From positions 1,302,001 through 1,366,000 of the forward strand of contig NZ_CP114054.1 in assembly GCF_026967575.1 (NCBI RefSeq): DNA of 64,000 nucleotides. Direction: 5' to 3'. The number at the start of each line of letters is the position of its first letter. Within the stretch, counting starts at the first letter, position 1. Below the pieces are notes generated by a model. The model had not been told where the DNA came from. It saw only the letters and a program-made list of their open reading frames with translations, and ran no database searches. A program made the translations under genes and the position numbers. Origin of the DNA: Aurantiacibacter sp. MUD11 (lineage in GTDB: Bacteria > Pseudomonadota > Alphaproteobacteria > Sphingomonadales > Sphingomonadaceae). Shown here one piece after another: positions 34,551-44,414 of the stretch.

Positions 34551-36128
34551 TCAGGAGAACCCGAGGAAAGTGCGCTGGCCAGCCCAGTCGAGGGGCAGCG
34601 CCGATGCGCGCAACAATCGGCGCCCCGTCAGTCCGACCGGCTGACGCCCTTCAATGATTGCCGTGGTGATGTCGGGTGCGAGCCATCCGATTCTGAGAAG
34701 CTGCCAAAGGTGGCGCTTGCTGTAATTGACTACGGTCGGCTCTTCGCTTCCCTGCATGATCATGCGTTGTGCAGAACGGGCCTGCGCAAGCAGCTTGATG
34801 AGAACTGGATCGGGATTACCGGCGACCGCGTTTCCATCAGGCGGCAGCTGCAGTTTCTTCTCGGCTCCGCGTGAGACAAGCATTGCTGGCAGGGCTGTAT
34901 GTAGAGCGCCCTCTCCATTGCCGAGAATCAGATCCTCGTTGGTGAGCTCAAACCGCAAATCATGTTCCAACAGGATAGCGCGCTGTTCAACCGTTGGCAG
35001 CGCCTTGAGGTCTGTCGCCAGCTCACCTCTCGCGGCAATTTCGTCAGCATCGCCTGCACTGTTCGATCGAAGCCATTTCGCTGTCAGACGGACGGCTGCT
35101 TTCTCAAGCTCCCCTGCAGGCACGCTCCATGGTGTGCCCCTCGTCTCGCCAGGCAGAAAGCGGGTCATGTAGTAGCGGTAGCAGCGGTGCCTTCTCGTCG
35201 TATGGCTTGGCGACATCGGTCGACCATCAGGATCGCTGATCATCCCGGTCAGCAAACTCGGGTTCCTTGCTCGCTTGCCAAGACGATGATCGCGCCTGTT
35301 CTCCTTGAGAATGGACTGGACCTGCTCAAACTGTTCTAGCGGGATGATCGCCTCGTGCTGTCCTTCGTAGACCTCTTCGTTGTGCCTGACCCTTCCGCTG
35401 TAGATAGGGTTCCTAAGCATGAGCGCGAGCATGCCTTTGGTGAACGGGCATCCGCCGACCGTCTTGCCGTTCTTGTATTTGCGCAGCTTGGTTCTTGCGC
35501 CCTTCGCGTCCAGCGCATCGACAACCTGCTGGACCGAGCGAAGCTCACAATAGGAATCAAAGATGAAACGGATCGTCTCCGCCTCGCCAGGTTCAATATG
35601 GAGCATCCGGTGTTCAACCCGGTACCCGAGCGGCACAGGCCCGCCCATCCACATGCCCTTCTTCTTGGACGCCGCGACCTTGTCGCGAATGCGCTCGCTG
35701 GTAACCTCGCGCTCGAACTGGGCGAAGCTCAACAATACGTTGAGCGTCAGTCGTCCCATCGAGATGGTCGTGTTGAATGCCTGTGTCACGCTGACAAAGG
35801 AGGCCTCCTGTTTATCGAGGATTTCGACGATCTTTGCGAAATCGGCGAGGCTGCGGGTCAGGCGGTCAACCTTGTAGACGACGATGATGTCGACCTTGCC
35901 CGCCGCTACGTCTGCAAGAAGCTGTTTGAGCGCAGGACGATCCATTGATCCCCCTGACCAGCCACCATCGTCGTAATGCTCTCCAACCTTCTCCCAGCCC
36001 TCGGCTGCTTGGCTCAGGATATAGGCAGCACAGGCTTCCTTCTGGGCATCGAGGCTGTTGAAGTCCTGCTCGAGTCCATCCTCGGTCGACTTGCGGGTGT
36101 AGATCGCACAGCGCTTCTTCTCAGCCAT
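34551..36128 (-). CDS. Large serine recombinase
   Basis: This 525-residue recombinase has a resolvase domain at residues 1-150: the nucleophile Ser in YTRKSTEDG, DIIVVYKVDRLTRSL and an EREVTSERIRDK segment. A recombinase domain (PVPLGYRVEHRMLHIEPGEAETIRFIFDSY) and a C-terminal DNA-binding part follow, but no clear four-cysteine zinc ribbon is seen. It integrates or excises mobile elements without host factors. Its 5' end overlaps the DUF2924 gene by 8 bases. The trio with DUF2924 and DUF3489 genes is a recurrent Sphingomonadales island module. Confidence 0.9.
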   Translation of the reverse strand: MAEKKRCAIYTRKSTEDGLEQDFNSLDAQKEACAAYILSQAAEGWEKVGEHYDDGGWSGGSMDRPALKQLLADVAAGKVDIIVVYKVDRLTRSLADFAKIVEILDKQEASFVSVTQAFNTTISMGRLTLNVLLSFAQFEREVTSERIRDKVAASKKKGMWMGGPVPLGYRVEHRMLHIEPGEAETIRFIFDSYCELRSVQQVVDALDAKGARTKLRKYKNGKTVGGCPFTKGMLALMLRNPIYSGRVRHNEEVYEGQHEAIIPLEQFEQVQSILKENRRDHRLGKRARNPSLLTGMISDPDGRPMSPSHTTRRHRCYRYYMTRFLPGETRGTPWSVPAGELEKAAVRLTAKWLRSNSAGDADEIAARGELATDLKALPTVEQRAILLEHDLRFELTNEDLILGNGEGALHTALPAMLVSRGAEKKLQLPPDGNAVAGNPDPVLIKLLAQARSAQRMIMQGSEEPTVVNYSKRHLWQLLRIGWLAPDITTAIIEGRQPVGLTGRRLLRASALPLDWAGQRTFLGFS

Positions 36129-36567
36129 CTGCGGTTCCCCTCGTGGTGGAGCGCGAGCGCAGGCCGAAGAAGCGGGGCCCCGACCAGTGGGCTCCGGTTA
36201 TTGCACGGGCAATATGTGACAGGCTCTCGTAGCGCCGCCCCTCGTGCTCAAAGCCTTCGTCGAGCACGAGTACATGATAGGTCTTGCCATGCCACTCGCG
36301 CACCAGCCGTGTGCCCGGCTTGATGGTGAGGTGGCGCTCCGACATGACAGATCCGGTCTGCTCGAGTAGCGAACAGGCCCGGTTGATCGCTTTGCTGGTC
36401 GAGGTGGGAATCCCTCCATGCACGCGTGCCTGGATCTGCCAGGACAGCCCACGACACAGTAGTGCCGGGCCGATTGCAGGTGCTGGCTTCCTGAACTGCT
36501 CGCGCCATGCCGCCCGCAATTGTGGAGGCGACATCGCTTCAAGCTCTTCGATGCTCAGACGCGGCAC
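36121..36567 (-). CDS. DUF2924-domain protein
   Basis: This 148-residue protein has the DUF2924 pattern: an early helix LRAAWREQFRKPAP, then LLCRGLSWQIQARVHGG, LTIKPGTRLVREWHGKTYHVLVLDEGFEHEGRRYESLSHIARAITGAHWSGPRFFGL. The last part resembles the RAMA/DNA-binding fold seen with recombinases. It is coupled to the serine recombinase downstream (8-base overlap) and overlaps the DUF3489 gene by 13 bases. It probably helps the recombinase bind DNA or controls directionality; this is inferred. Confidence 0.85.
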   Translation of the reverse strand: MPRLSIEELEAMSPPQLRAAWREQFRKPAPAIGPALLCRGLSWQIQARVHGGIPTSTSKAINRACSLLEQTGSVMSERHLTIKPGTRLVREWHGKTYHVLVLDEGFEHEGRRYESLSHIARAITGAHWSGPRFFGLRSRSTTRGTADG

Positions 36568-36794
36568 GGTTCTGCCTCGCCCGTCATCTTGTATGCAATC
36601 TCGCCATTGGTGCGCTCTTCCTTGGCCAAGGCGATGCCTTGCTTGCGAACTCCACTCAGGAAGGCGCGACAGCTACGGGGCTTCCACGAAGTCGCCTTCT
36701 CGATCTCGGCCAAAGTGGCGCCTTTCGCACGGCGCAGCATGCTGTGGACTGCCGCTGCCTTGGTCTTGGTGGGCGTCTTCTTTTTCGAAGTCAT
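36555..36794 (-). CDS. DUF3489-domain protein
   Basis: This 79-residue protein has a lysine-rich N-terminus and a small winged-helix-like domain: MLRRAKGATLAEIEKATSWKPRSCRAFLSGVRKQGIALAKEERTNGEIAYKM. It starts the minus-strand recombinase operon, and ATG 36794 was chosen over a longer reading that runs into untranslated sequence. It may act as a regulator or accessory factor for the recombinase. Confidence 0.8.
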   Translation of the reverse strand: MTSKKKTPTKTKAAAVHSMLRRAKGATLAEIEKATSWKPRSCRAFLSGVRKQGIALAKEERTNGEIAYKMTGEAEPCRV

Positions 36795-37046
36795 TTCGGG
36801 TCTCCTATGCAAGCCGGACCATCCGGCCTTGCACTGACCCAAGCCGCTGAACTTTGAAGTCCCAGCGGCAACGTTGTGCCACACAGCAATGCTCCGCTTA
36901 TGACAACAGTCCAGTCAGAAAGTCGGCATTTCGCCCGTTTTCGCAAAAGGTTTTCGGGGAAGCAGACGAATGAACCGTTCCTGTTCTGTGCTCGACCCGC
37001 TAACATAAGTGTACCAGAGATTTGAAGAAGAGATGAAGCTAACAGC

Positions 37047-38147
37047 ATGAGCGGGAAGATCGTCGACCTATTTTCTTGTGGCGGTGGAATGTCCTCCGGT
37101 TTCGTCAGTAAGGGCTTCGAGACGATTGGTGCGGTCGACCTTGAGGTCGCGAAGCCGAGCCACGGGATTGGTGCCACGTTCTGTAACGACACATACGAGA
37201 GAAACCTGGGCCTCAGGCCGATGTCTGCTGACTTGGCTGTGACTGGACCGGACGAGGTCGCATCCCACTTCGGGATTAAGCCAGGCAACGTCGACGTCCT
37301 CATCTCGTGTGCGCCCTGCACGGGGTTCAGCCAGAAGCAGAGTCGCAACCACAGCAAAGACGACAGCCGGAACCGACTGGTCGAGAGGACAGCTATATTC
37401 GCCGCCGCGTGGCGCCCCCGTTATGTGGTCATCGAGAACGTCAAGGAGCTTCTGCGCGGCAGGCACAAGCACCACTTCCAAGCCCTACACCGAGCCCTGA
37501 CCGACTCGGGCTACAACGTCTACGCTGAGATCCACGACCTAAAGAACTTCGGTCTACCCCAGAGCCGAATTCGGTCCCTCATCGTCGCGAAGCTTGGTGG
37601 CAGCTTTTATCTAGATCTGCCCGAGGTCGAGCCGAGGACGGTGCGAGACGCCATAGGGCACCTACCCGAGCTCGAGGCGGGCGAGACACATCCCGACGAC
37701 CCGATGCACGTGTGCCCTCGGATAGGCGGACATTCGCTAGAACGTATGAAGGCTATCCCAAGGGATGGCGGAAGCTGGACGGACCTCACTGAGGACCAGG
37801 CACACCTGCGAATTCCGAGTATGAACGTGGAAAAGCCAGGATCATTTCCGGATGTGTACGGCCGGTTGGCTTGGGACCGTCCCGCGCCAACTATCACCCG
37901 AGAGTGCAGCCATCCGGGAAACGGACGCTACAGCCACCCCGAACAGGATCGTCTGTTGTCGGTGCGTGAGATGGCGCTCCTGCAGGGCTTCGCTCCCGAC
38001 TACCAATTCGAAGGCTCGCTCTCGTTCAAATACAGGCAAATCGGTGATGCTGTACCGCCGATGATTGCGGGTATGATCGCCGAGGCAATAATCGAAGATG
38101 CCGAGGGTCGGGGCGCACTTCCGCCTCAGTTGCGGATGGCTGTTTAG
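37047..38147 (+). CDS. DNA cytosine-C5 methyltransferase (restriction-modification unit 1)
   Basis: This 366-residue methyltransferase has motif I DLFSCGGGMSSGF at residue 8, motif IV CAPCTGFSQ with the catalytic Cys, motif VI VIENVKELL, motif VIII QSRIRSL and motif X QIGDAVPPM. PCTGFS replaces the usual PCQxFS. It should methylate C5 of cytosine at an unknown site. It is convergent with and overlaps by 4 bases the 256-residue gene at 38144-38914, a probable cognate endonuclease. Confidence 0.92.
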   Translation: MSGKIVDLFSCGGGMSSGFVSKGFETIGAVDLEVAKPSHGIGATFCNDTYERNLGLRPMSADLAVTGPDEVASHFGIKPGNVDVLISCAPCTGFSQKQSRNHSKDDSRNRLVERTAIFAAAWRPRYVVIENVKELLRGRHKHHFQALHRALTDSGYNVYAEIHDLKNFGLPQSRIRSLIVAKLGGSFYLDLPEVEPRTVRDAIGHLPELEAGETHPDDPMHVCPRIGGHSLERMKAIPRDGGSWTDLTEDQAHLRIPSMNVEKPGSFPDVYGRLAWDRPAPTITRECSHPGNGRYSHPEQDRLLSVREMALLQGFAPDYQFEGSLSFKYRQIGDAVPPMIAGMIAEAIIEDAEGRGALPPQLRMAV

Positions 38148-38914
38148 CCTGGACGACTTAGACGCCACCAAGCATGAAACGAGCAAAGGCGGACGTCGAG
38201 ACCGGCGATTGTGACCTTTTCGACGCTTCCATCTAGGCGCAGTGTAAAGGCCTTTCGGCCGTTCACCATGACCTTTGCGCTGGTTCCTCCCGATCCTGAC
38301 AATGGTTTGAAGTCTGTCGACTTAAGGCTCTGGACCATCGCCAGCACTTTTTTCGGAATCTCGACCAAGTCGTAACGGATACTCTGCTCGTCCCCGTAGC
38401 TGCGAAGCATGAAGATGCGCTCGTACTCTCGCAAGTGTGAAAGGACCCTTTCTTGGACCTGTTTGGGAGCATTATGATGGCTGCCGAGATCCCGGATCCA
38501 GCGAGCCTCCATCAACTTCGAGATCGTGATTGACTTAGGGTTCAGTCCCTTCGCTGCCTCTGTCTTGAGCGAGTAATAGCGACCATCGACCTCCAAGTCG
38601 GCGCCACGGTGCGTCATGTTCTCGGTACGTTGTGCGCTGTGGCCAGACATCTTGAAGGAGTGCTCCAATATATGCTCGAAGTTCTCCTTCTTCAGGGCAA
38701 CGCCGCTCGAAGCATGATGCGCAGCCAAGCGGGTCGAGAAATACTCGAACGCCTGTGCGTCTAGAAAGTCCGTGCGCAGGTGTTCCCGCTCAATCTCTTC
38801 CGTGAACTTATCGACGATACCTTGGAGTACCTCGACCTGCATCGGGTTGAGTCGGCCTATCGCCTCGATAAGCTCTTTTCGCTTCGAATTGTCCTCAGAC
38901 AATTTGGACTCCAC
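38144..38914 (-). CDS. Probable type II restriction endonuclease (unit 1)
   Basis: This 256-residue protein has a PD-(D/E)XK-like core. Asp106 lies in THRGADLEVD, followed by a strand with SLKTEA at residues 115-120, giving a D-x8-S-x-K arrangement seen in some type II enzymes. Helices before it (residues 20-90) may bind DNA. The pairing with the convergent cytosine methyltransferase supports an R-M role. No family name can be given with certainty; it could be another type of nuclease. Confidence 0.6.
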   Translation of the reverse strand: MESKLSEDNSKRKELIEAIGRLNPMQVEVLQGIVDKFTEEIEREHLRTDFLDAQAFEYFSTRLAAHHASSGVALKKENFEHILEHSFKMSGHSAQRTENMTHRGADLEVDGRYYSLKTEAAKGLNPKSITISKLMEARWIRDLGSHHNAPKQVQERVLSHLREYERIFMLRSYGDEQSIRYDLVEIPKKVLAMVQSLKSTDFKPLSGSGGTSAKVMVNGRKAFTLRLDGSVEKVTIAGLDVRLCSFHAWWRLSRPG

Positions 38915-39340
38915 CCTGCTTATGACCGGATGGAGACTAGTTTCTCAGCCTATTCGCCACAAGAGCTGGAAAAGCGCCCACCAAGTTGGATGGCCGAGCA
39001 GCCCTTTCCCCAAGGTCCCACGCCGGAGTTCCAGACTTCAGATTCCAAAACAACGTCAGCGTCTAAGGTTGAGAAGGTTGATTGCTTGAGGCGCGGCCAG
39101 ACCTTAAGGACCGGCAATCAAATTGGTCGCCATAAGATGAAATGCCCTGTGTGCAGGTCAGAGTTCATCTTCAATCGCTCGTCAGATCGGCACCAGCCTC
39201 GCATGGTCCTTCATCGACGGCCGGAAGCCGGACCCGATATGGATCAACAAGTCGTTAGCCCGAGTGACCCGAGGATCACCCAATAGTAATTCTCAGCCTG
39301 CAGTTTCTGATCGCCGGAAGCAAAAGATTTCAGCCTTGGA
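38915..39340. other. Intergenic stretch without supported genes
   Basis: The plus-strand frame reaching 39286 shows only weak features (one CPVC pair near 39140) and no ribosome-binding site. I regard it as non-coding or decayed DNA. Confidence 0.5.
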
Positions 39341-39797
39341 TCAAGTGTCCAACGGAATATCAAAATCGAGACAAGACCAGTCCGAGATAAGTCCTCGCAG
39401 ATCACCCGAGCTGAGCTTAGGCCGGGAAACGGAGATCCCCATTCGACATACCGACTGCCAAGAGAAAGTGCGATGACCAGACTGGCAATCAGGGTTGCCG
39501 AAAACGACTTCACATTCTTCGTTGTCTGTAAACTCAATGGAACCTTCGATTCCAACATAGCTACGATGTCCGATGGGGAGATCATAGCCCACCGTGCCGC
39601 CCAAAAATCACGCCATCAGCGTTCCTAGACTCCGAAAAATTGTCTGCGGGAAATGCCGTATCTTCGCAACCGAGCGTGCCGCTGACATGGTCCCATCCAA
39701 CGTTGGCCTAAACGCGTGCGTTGGGGAAGTCGTTTGCGTAGACGGCTGAGGCCAGTGACACCGCCATAGCTGCTGTCGCAAATAGCCGGTACTTCAT
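39341..39797 (-). pseudogene. Decayed outer-membrane beta-barrel protein gene
   Basis: From ATG 39797 with a GGAGGAG site the frame encodes a good signal peptide (MKYRLFATAAMAVSLASAVYA) and NDFPNARV, then a TAG stop. The same frame continues with ANVGWDHVSG and DGVIFG. A frame shift at about 39600 then restores GGTVGYDLPIG, YVGIEGSIEFTDNEE. This is the start of a porin-like or opacity-type protein common in Sphingomonadales. The rest (residues after about 110) is missing. It is a pseudogene with one in-frame stop and one frameshift. Confidence 0.75.
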
Positions 39798-40158
39798 CTT
39801 TCTCCTCCCATAGGTTCGACAAGCGAACATGAAGGTATCTCCGCAGCTCAACCTGCCAACTACGGGCTATCACCTACAGTCCGACGCCACATGAACCTGG
39901 GCATTCAGTGCGTTGATCGCTCGAATGGGAGTTGACCACTCAAAGGAGAGCAGCTCGGTTTGCGCCGAGGAGCATGGCGCCGATTACCTACTCGGGTACC
40001 AGGTTACTCTCGATGAGATATCTTGGTCGCATCGAGGCACCCAGTCATTCAGTCTGCCTTAAGCTGCATCGTGGCATAGGAACTTATGCATCAAGAGCAG
40101 GGCCTGCGCCCTCACCAACCTGCCCAAGCCCGGGTAAGGTGGTCACCTGAAAAGGGAT
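39798..40158. other. Intergenic stretch holding a repeat copy
   Basis: No gene is supported here. It contains the left copy (40088-40143) of an imperfect repeat that recurs on the other side of the next gene. Confidence 0.5.
40088..40143 (+). repeat. Imperfect direct repeat, left copy
   Basis: This copy begins GCATCAAGAGCAGGGCCTGC and shares CCTC-x-CCAACCTGC and a final AAGG-x-GGT with the copy at 41176-41228. About four in five positions agree with two small gaps. Confidence 0.5.
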
Positions 40159-41115
40159 GTGGCCGGTCGGCAAACAAGCGGGCTGCTCCGGCAATATCCG
40201 TTCTCGCGTGGGCTCCTGGTGCGGCAGCACAAGGACTTGCACACAATGACCATCGGATATGAGGACATCACGCACAATCTCGGACGAGGAGAAGGAGGCA
40301 TTCTGGCCGCCTGGTTCATCGCCGATCTGGATGGCCCTGTCGCCCTGAGTATCGGTTGCCTCGAGGGCCCGGAAACTGGGGACCTGTTCTATGCGTGGCA
40401 TCACTGGTCAGGGCACAGGGCATGGAAGATTGGAGAGTGCAGCCGGGAACTGGCTGCTGATGATCCAGCGTGGGGCGACCACCTACTGCGCGGGATGATC
40501 CGGCTAGGTAACTCCGGCCTTAAAGCCCACCCCTTCGACTACCGCTTCTTCCACGACCTGCCAAGCGTGTTGGTGACCAACGGTAACCCCGCAGTCCATG
40601 AGGCGATGATCGATCTGGCGACCAGCGTAAATGCAGGTCGCGACTGGAGCCTCGAGCTGTTTCTCCTAAACAGGTATGGGTCAAACCTCTTCCGGAAGGC
40701 GCACTGGCTGGTGCGTAACGGTCTGGAACGAGCACGAGGTCGGAGGGACGTCGATCCGCAGCAGCTGAAAGCGATAGAGGAACGGTTCGCATCCACCTCA
40801 GGCTTCGTGGAATGGGCGCTGCCCGACCTTCCACCTTCCTTCACAACCCGCGACCTGGTGCGTCAATGGGCCGACCTTTTGGTGAAACCGAGCTACTCGC
40901 GACAAGCGCTCTGGCGTATCGCGCAGATGTGGGCAGGAGCGGCGGACGGCCCGTACCAGGAGCGTATCAACCAGCTCTCAGTAGAAGGTCGTCATGTTTC
41001 CTTCCGGCGCCTGGCGGATTACTTCAGTCGCTATCGGCTGCCGCTCTGGCCGACCTCATTCGACGATGCGATCCTGCGTTGGGAGTTGCATCACTTCAAT
41101 CCTCACCCCGCCTGA
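40159..41115 (+). CDS. Hypothetical protein (318 aa)
   Basis: I do not recognise this protein. It is soluble and rich in Trp, Arg and His, with segments such as FYAWHHWSGHRAWKIGE, LNRYGSNLFRKAHWLVRNGLERARGRRD and VKPSYSRQALWRIAQMWAG. It has no signal peptide or obvious catalytic motif. The start may be GTG 40159 or ATG 40246; the latter has a fair AAGGA site. It stands alone between two imperfect repeats, in front of the defence-like operon but with a 330-base gap. Confidence 0.6.
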   Translation: MAGRQTSGLLRQYPFSRGLLVRQHKDLHTMTIGYEDITHNLGRGEGGILAAWFIADLDGPVALSIGCLEGPETGDLFYAWHHWSGHRAWKIGECSRELAADDPAWGDHLLRGMIRLGNSGLKAHPFDYRFFHDLPSVLVTNGNPAVHEAMIDLATSVNAGRDWSLELFLLNRYGSNLFRKAHWLVRNGLERARGRRDVDPQQLKAIEERFASTSGFVEWALPDLPPSFTTRDLVRQWADLLVKPSYSRQALWRIAQMWAGAADGPYQERINQLSVEGRHVSFRRLADYFSRYRLPLWPTSFDDAILRWELHHFNPHPA

Positions 41116-41444
41116 GGAATGAGCAACACACTTTATTTAGCACTCCTCAAGCCACCTCATGGCAAGAGAATTCCAGCATCAGGAGAAGGGCCTGCCCCTC
41201 GCCAACCTGCTCGTTCGGGCAAGGCGGTTCCGCCACTTTGGATGCAGGAGGGTTGATTGGATCTTGGGCTCAAGGCAGACGATTGATTCTTCACTTTCGA
41301 AGACGGATTAATCGATGCCCCCTTGCTGGACGCCCCCTCTCGTTCTCCTCGCAAGGGCGTTCGTCCATTTACAGAATTGTAACGATAGATCGCTGTTGCA
41401 AAAAGATAATTGATCACCCAGAAGCCTGAAGCTCGAGGGGGATA
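41116..41444. other. Intergenic stretch upstream of the defence-like operon
   Basis: It contains the right repeat copy and the presumed promoter region of the operon starting at 41445. No frame is supported. Confidence 0.5.
41176..41228 (+). repeat. Imperfect direct repeat, right copy
   Basis: This copy begins GCATCAGGAGAAGGGCCTGC and corresponds to 40088-40143. The pair flanks the 318-residue gene. Confidence 0.5.
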
Positions 41445-44414
41445 ATGCTGGAAAAGCTGAACGGGGCAATCAACGACATATTTCTCGGTGGACGCTTCGA
41501 ATCGCGTCCGCTGTATCTGGTCTTGGACAACCAAGGTCGCCAGCAGCTTGCCGCGGCACTCGGCAAGAGCCCAGACGACGTCGAGGAATATTGCTGCCGG
41601 GAAGTGGGCAACCACCTATCCCCCACCGGGGATCCGTACTCGGCTTTCGAGTCTGCTCTTTGGAGCTGGTCCCTCAACGGTCGCAAGTCACGCCCCCCCT
41701 TCACGTCCCTTCTCTTCGTGCTCTCCCATGCCGCCGAGCAAATGGTCTCCGACGGCGAGTTCTCGTCAGGCAACTATTATGAACGCCTCTCCGCGCTCGT
41801 AGGCCTCCCGGCCGACAAGCTATCACTGCACGGCAAGACCACCGAGCAATTCTGGCAAGCATTCAACGGTTGGCTGGCGAACAACGACTTCCTCTACGGC
41901 CGACCTACCGCCCGCGCCGTCAACAAGTTCAAATACGTCGGGATCGCCATGTCGCAGGCGATCGTGCGCGAAGCCGATCTCCTGCGATTTCACAAGCTGT
42001 TTGAAAAGTATGGTTTCACGGACACTGACGATGTCAGCGAGTCCGAGATCGAGCAGTACATCTCGACCTGGATTCGCAGCTCGCAGCCAACGAAACAGCT
42101 CAAGGAAGCATGGAAGAAGACAGAGCTTAGGCCGAGGATCTGCGAGGCCGCCGTGGAAGAGCTCAAGGAGTGGCAACAGGATGCTGCGGGAGGTGCACGC
42201 GAAGCGCAAACGGGTCCCCGGCGACTGTCGTTGGCACTGAATTTTCGCCACGACATTTTTGGAAGGTCCGCATCGGTCTACTTTGGACGCGAAAATGTGT
42301 CCGAACCAATTCCGCTCAACACGAGTGAAGGTACGGCAGTCGAGCTTTCAAATTCGACCTTCGGAGCCTTTGCAACCTTAGAGCCTCGCTCTGTTATCAA
42401 TATCGGCAACAGCCTTCTCCGAGGACTCGAGCTTTCCGTTGATGGCAAGCCCGCATTCACCTGGGGGGGGCGCGCAGCGATACCCCTTAGTCGTTCGGAC
42501 CAAGGCTATTGGACGGAGGTAAGTAGGGTTTCGCTCGGGATCCCACAACTTGTACTCGTCCGCGGCGACGGAAGGGTCCGCAGGGCAATCGAGGATGCTC
42601 TCGCAGAGGTTGCAGTACCGGGATACACGGTTTCGACGAGTGACAAGCTCAAGGGTCTTCCTGTCGGCTGGGTCTTGTACGAGAACGTGGTCGTCAAGAA
42701 AGCGCTAGCGCAATTGTCTGGTTTCGAGGCCGTCCTGTCTCCTGTTGGCGAAAGCGCGAGCTTGCGTTTCACTGGCGGAATGAAGCTCGGTCGGGGGATC
42801 TGGCATCTCTGGGTTCCTCCGGAGGTGTCGCTCGAGACAGCTAAGAGCGGTGTCGAAATCTTGGCGTGGGACGGGACTGGGCCAGACGGGGATCCCGTTT
42901 GCGAATCCCGCAGCGGCAGCACGTCAACTTCGCTTCGGTTGGAAGGCTGCATCCCCGATAGTGGCAACGTCTATCTCGAAGGGAAAGCCGGCAAGTCCGT
43001 CGTCGCGTCGGCAAGCATCCTGTTTCGCTCTGCGAACCGTCCGCGACCTCTAGATCGGCAAGGCCGTGGGGTCGTAGCGTACGCTGGTATCCTTTCGACC
43101 CAAGTCAATGGAGGCAATCAAGATTGCACGGTGCGCGGTCTTGTCTCGCCGAGACTAGAACCGAGAACGCTGAATCTCGATATATTGTTGCGTTTTCGAT
43201 CGCTTGACCAAGAGGTTGGTCGAGAAAAGCAGGAGGCCGAGACCGCGCCTGCTGGCACATCGGCCGACATCGAGTCGATAAGGGGGCTCAGTGTCGAAGA
43301 GGTGATGGCGTTGCCTTGCGCAGTGCGCGGCCTGCATCGCCTGGTTTATGCGCAAATCCCAAAGGATGCCTCGAAATCTGACCCAGTGGACGTCCATTGC
43401 GCTGACTGCGGCATTACGTTCGTGCATCGCAGGACGGACAAGGCGGTCAGGGTTCGTCGATCTCGTCAGCAGGTACCGGAAACACGACAACGCAGCGACG
43501 AGGTGGCGCACAAACCCGTTAACGTCGACCTCTGCTTGGACGGTGCGTGTTTTCTTGGCGCCGGCACTTTAGCCAGCTTCGAGACATTCGTCGCATCGCA
43601 AGACGTCGACACTTGGCGTGCTGGACGGGTCTTGCGAGATCTCGCCTGGTTGGGACATCTCGATGTCGAGACTACTTCGTCGCACCGGCCACGTTCATGG
43701 AGCATCTCGCCCCCGACAATCTCGTTTGTCTCGGACAAGAAGGCCGTCCTGACAGGTTATCGCAGCCGGAGCCTCGTGGCGAAAATCGAGGAGGTCGTTG
43801 TCGGTGTGGGTGGGCGCCTAGGCCGTGAAAAAAGGCGAGAACACGCAGAGATAATATCTGTCATCGGGCTCAAGGCGGCCGATTTGAGAGCAACCCTCAC
43901 AGACATAGACGACCCCCACGGGCGCGTGATCGAAGTCGTTGAGGAAGCCGCAAGCCAGCTCCTGGCTTTCATTGGCAAAGACCATGACCTCTCAACCATT
44001 TTCAGGCCAGTTACCCTTGGCTCGGGCCTGCCAATGCAGCGTTTTGATGTAGAAGCTAACAAGTGGCGCAACACGGACGAGTTGATCGGCGCCGGCGCGT
44101 ACAGGATCTCGGGTGCCGGCACGAGCTACGTGTTTCGCTCTCCTTCGGGAAAGGCGCATTCCGGCCCGCACGAACTCGTGAAACTCGCCGCCGCACGTGA
44201 AGCGGGGCTCAACCTGCATTCCTACGACGCCACTAGCGAAACCTTCCTATCGCGCCTTGGGTGCGAGCCGCCTGGGCTATTGGGGCGTGCACTAGTCTCT
44301 TGCAGCGGCGAGCTGCCAACAATCGAAGCAGGTACGTCCAAGTTCAAGAACGTCGGGCCAGCCATCGCGGCAAGGGTCCTGGAAATCCTATACGAGGGGG
44401 AGTTGCCGAAGTGA
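41445..44414 (+). CDS. Large protein of unknown fold, DruH-like partner of the helicase
   Basis: This 989-residue soluble protein starts after GAGGGGG. Residues 1-260 form a helical region with [56 protein letters not shown]. Similar segments occur, as I recall, in large helicase-linked defence proteins such as DruH. The middle (about 260-650) is beta-rich, followed by a CADCG knuckle at residues 652-656. The C-terminus looks like a small DNA-binding module. Its stop overlaps the next start (GTGA). A 1000-residue protein immediately before a DUF1998 helicase matches type III Druantia, but homology needs testing. Confidence 0.6.
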   Translation: MLEKLNGAINDIFLGGRFESRPLYLVLDNQGRQQLAAALGKSPDDVEEYCCREVGNHLSPTGDPYSAFESALWSWSLNGRKSRPPFTSLLFVLSHAAEQMVSDGEFSSGNYYERLSALVGLPADKLSLHGKTTEQFWQAFNGWLANNDFLYGRPTARAVNKFKYVGIAMSQAIVREADLLRFHKLFEKYGFTDTDDVSESEIEQYISTWIRSSQPTKQLKEAWKKTELRPRICEAAVEELKEWQQDAAGGAREAQTGPRRLSLALNFRHDIFGRSASVYFGRENVSEPIPLNTSEGTAVELSNSTFGAFATLEPRSVINIGNSLLRGLELSVDGKPAFTWGGRAAIPLSRSDQGYWTEVSRVSLGIPQLVLVRGDGRVRRAIEDALAEVAVPGYTVSTSDKLKGLPVGWVLYENVVVKKALAQLSGFEAVLSPVGESASLRFTGGMKLGRGIWHLWVPPEVSLETAKSGVEILAWDGTGPDGDPVCESRSGSTSTSLRLEGCIPDSGNVYLEGKAGKSVVASASILFRSANRPRPLDRQGRGVVAYAGILSTQVNGGNQDCTVRGLVSPRLEPRTLNLDILLRFRSLDQEVGREKQEAETAPAGTSADIESIRGLSVEEVMALPCAVRGLHRLVYAQIPKDASKSDPVDVHCADCGITFVHRRTDKAVRVRRSRQQVPETRQRSDEVAHKPVNVDLCLDGACFLGAGTLASFETFVASQDVDTWRAGRVLRDLAWLGHLDVETTSSHRPRSWSISPPTISFVSDKKAVLTGYRSRSLVAKIEEVVVGVGGRLGREKRREHAEIISVIGLKAADLRATLTDIDDPHGRVIEVVEEAASQLLAFIGKDHDLSTIFRPVTLGSGLPMQRFDVEANKWRNTDELIGAGAYRISGAGTSYVFRSPSGKAHSGPHELVKLAAAREAGLNLHSYDATSETFLSRLGCEPPGLLGRALVSCSGELPTIEAGTSKFKNVGPAIAARVLEILYEGELPK

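Noticed and set aside
38780-39286. 168-aa plus-strand frame with a CPVC pair
   Set aside because: Its first part is antisense to the probable endonuclease, it has no ribosome-binding site, and one CxxC pair is not enough.
39244-39585. 113-aa minus-strand frame
   Set aside because: It is an alternative frame of the decayed outer-membrane gene; the 39341-39604 frame carries the barrel-like sequence.
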